DNA of 21,485 nucleotides from CAZSCF01 sp964605365 (GTDB lineage: Bacteria; Patescibacteriota; Minisyncoccia; Moranbacterales; UBA2206). Where the stretch lies: contig CAZSCF010000010.1 of assembly GCA_964605365.1 (NCBI GenBank), forward strand, positions 1 through 21,485, given 5' to 3'. How positions within the stretch are numbered: the stretch's first letter is position 1; each line of letters begins with the position of its first letter. The notes beneath the pieces were generated by a model. The model made no database searches. It was not told the DNA's origin and saw only the letters and a list, made by a program, of their open reading frames with translations. A program made the position numbers and the translations under genes. Positions 20,690 to 21,485 of this stretch are shown in pieces.

Positions 20690-21436
20690 GTGGAAATAAA
20701 GCCAGTATTGGAACAATTGGGGTTGGAAGGCAAAAAAGCGGATGTTTATCTGGCCTCTTTGGAATTGGGCGGAGCTAGCGTCATCGATATCGCTAAAAAA
20801 GCCAACATAAAAAGGACTACCGCCTATGATATTCTTATAGATTTACAGAAAATGGGGCTACTTTCGCAAACCGTACAAGGCAAAAAAAGATTGTTTATCG
20901 GGGAAGATCCGGAAAAGATTAAAAAGGATTTAGAAAGAAAAGAAGCCGCTTTTAATGAAATTTTACCCATTATAAAATCTGTTTATAATTCCGGGGGCAC
21001 AAAGCCCAAGATTAGATTCTATGAAGGAACAGACGGACTAAAAGAATGTTATCTTGATACGCTCAAATATTCCGGAGAAATTTTAGCCCTGGGATCAGAA
21101 CATGCAACCAAGCCCCTTGGCACTGACTGGCTGCTATCTTATGTAAAAAATCGCGTCAAAAAGAAAATTTTTTTAAAAGCCATTGTAGCCGATTCCCAGT
21201 TGATCCAAAAAGAATTTCTTTCCAAAGACAGAGAGCAAATGCGTATTTCCAAAACAATTGATACTCAAAAATATCCTTTTACCATAGAAATTAATATCTA
21301 CGGACATCAGAAAGTTTTTTTCATGTCTCCCAATGAACAAATAGGTCTTATCATTGAAGGACGAGAAATTTATCGAACCATGAAGTCCATGTTTGAATTA
21401 ATTTGGGATTTACTGCCAGAAATAAAAATAAAGTAA
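20690..21436 (+). CDS. second TrmB-type winged-helix regulator
   Basis: A 248-residue regulator with the same layout as the gene at 364: an N-terminal winged helix (EQLGLEGKKADVYLASLELG, then SVIDIAKKANIKRTTAYDIL), a linker, and an effector-type C-terminal domain opening with IRFYEGTDGLKECYLDTL. The start is GTG at 20690, because no ATG is in frame upstream before a stop; it falls 12 nt after the MITE-like repeat, and its length at the N-terminus matches the first paralogue. It is divergent from the cassette promoter, so repression of that promoter and of itself is the simplest model (inference). Confidence 0.85.
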   Translation: MEIKPVLEQLGLEGKKADVYLASLELGGASVIDIAKKANIKRTTAYDILIDLQKMGLLSQTVQGKKRLFIGEDPEKIKKDLERKEAAFNEILPIIKSVYNSGGTKPKIRFYEGTDGLKECYLDTLKYSGEILALGSEHATKPLGTDWLLSYVKNRVKKKIFLKAIVADSQLIQKEFLSKDREQMRISKTIDTQKYPFTIEINIYGHQKVFFMSPNEQIGLIIEGREIYRTMKSMFELIWDLLPEIKIK

Positions 21437-21478
21437 AAAATATATCATTTTCTTGCATATGCAACTATTTGATATATT
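21434..21478. repeat. 45-bp repeat, imperfect palindrome (copy 3)
   Basis: Identical over 45 bp to 16744-16788. It begins at the stop codon of the second TrmB-type gene and reaches almost to the window end. In both places it directly follows a regulator gene. Confidence 0.85.
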
Positions 21479-21485
21479 GGCTTTT

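Noticed and set aside
16011..21478. CRISPR array suggested by repeated palindromes and a Cas2-like domain
   Set aside because: The copies are kilobases apart without regular spacers.

Overview
The window is most likely a chromosomal piece of a Candidate Phyla Radiation (Patescibacteria) bacterium of Parcubacteria or Moranbacteria type. Clues are the AT-rich backbone, a tandem double-ATPase PilB-like protein, a Cas2/PaaX-like regulator with a hydrophobic N-terminal helix, lamin-tail surface proteins, a minimal housekeeping set, and many backbone genes without a clear Shine-Dalgarno site. UGA is used as a stop. Taxonomy is inferred from gene content, not from a marker tree.

Layout. 1-363 holds a strong minus-strand promoter with a leader leaving the window on the left, divergent from a TrmB-type regulator (364-1131). 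1149-5267 is a minus-strand housekeeping block: polA, a cyclophilin lipoprotein and tsaE. 5423-11656 is plus strand: a DHH-family protein, the double PilB ATPase, a small GIY-YIG nuclease element bounded by hairpins, a terminator-bounded structured RNA candidate, and ruvB. 11776-14696 is a membrane/surface cluster (two-TM protein, bacterial PH-domain protein, lamin-tail/PKD protein). 14731-15956 is a GC-rich glyceraldehyde-3-phosphate dehydrogenase unit. 16011-16788 is a PaaX/Cas2-like regulator bracketed by copies of a palindrome, and 16882-18183 is miaB on the minus strand.

18346-20432 is the most unusual part. It is a minus-strand series of small, GC-richer, strong-Shine-Dalgarno genes (REC-like protein, 102-aa unknown, 99-aa lipoprotein) and one non-coding block full of hairpins, separated by three copies of a conserved repeat that abuts a variable hairpin. 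A perfect sigma70 promoter drives the series, and its leader matches the one at the left edge of the window. Each of these two promoters is divergent from its own TrmB-type gene (364 and 20690), so the window appears to contain one complete and one barely entered 'regulator plus cassette unit'.

Repeats are abundant: palindromes inside polA and tsaE, REP/MITE-like hairpins around the GIY-YIG gene, upstream of 11776 and in the 5' leader of the second TrmB gene, and a 45-bp repeat at 16744 and 21434.
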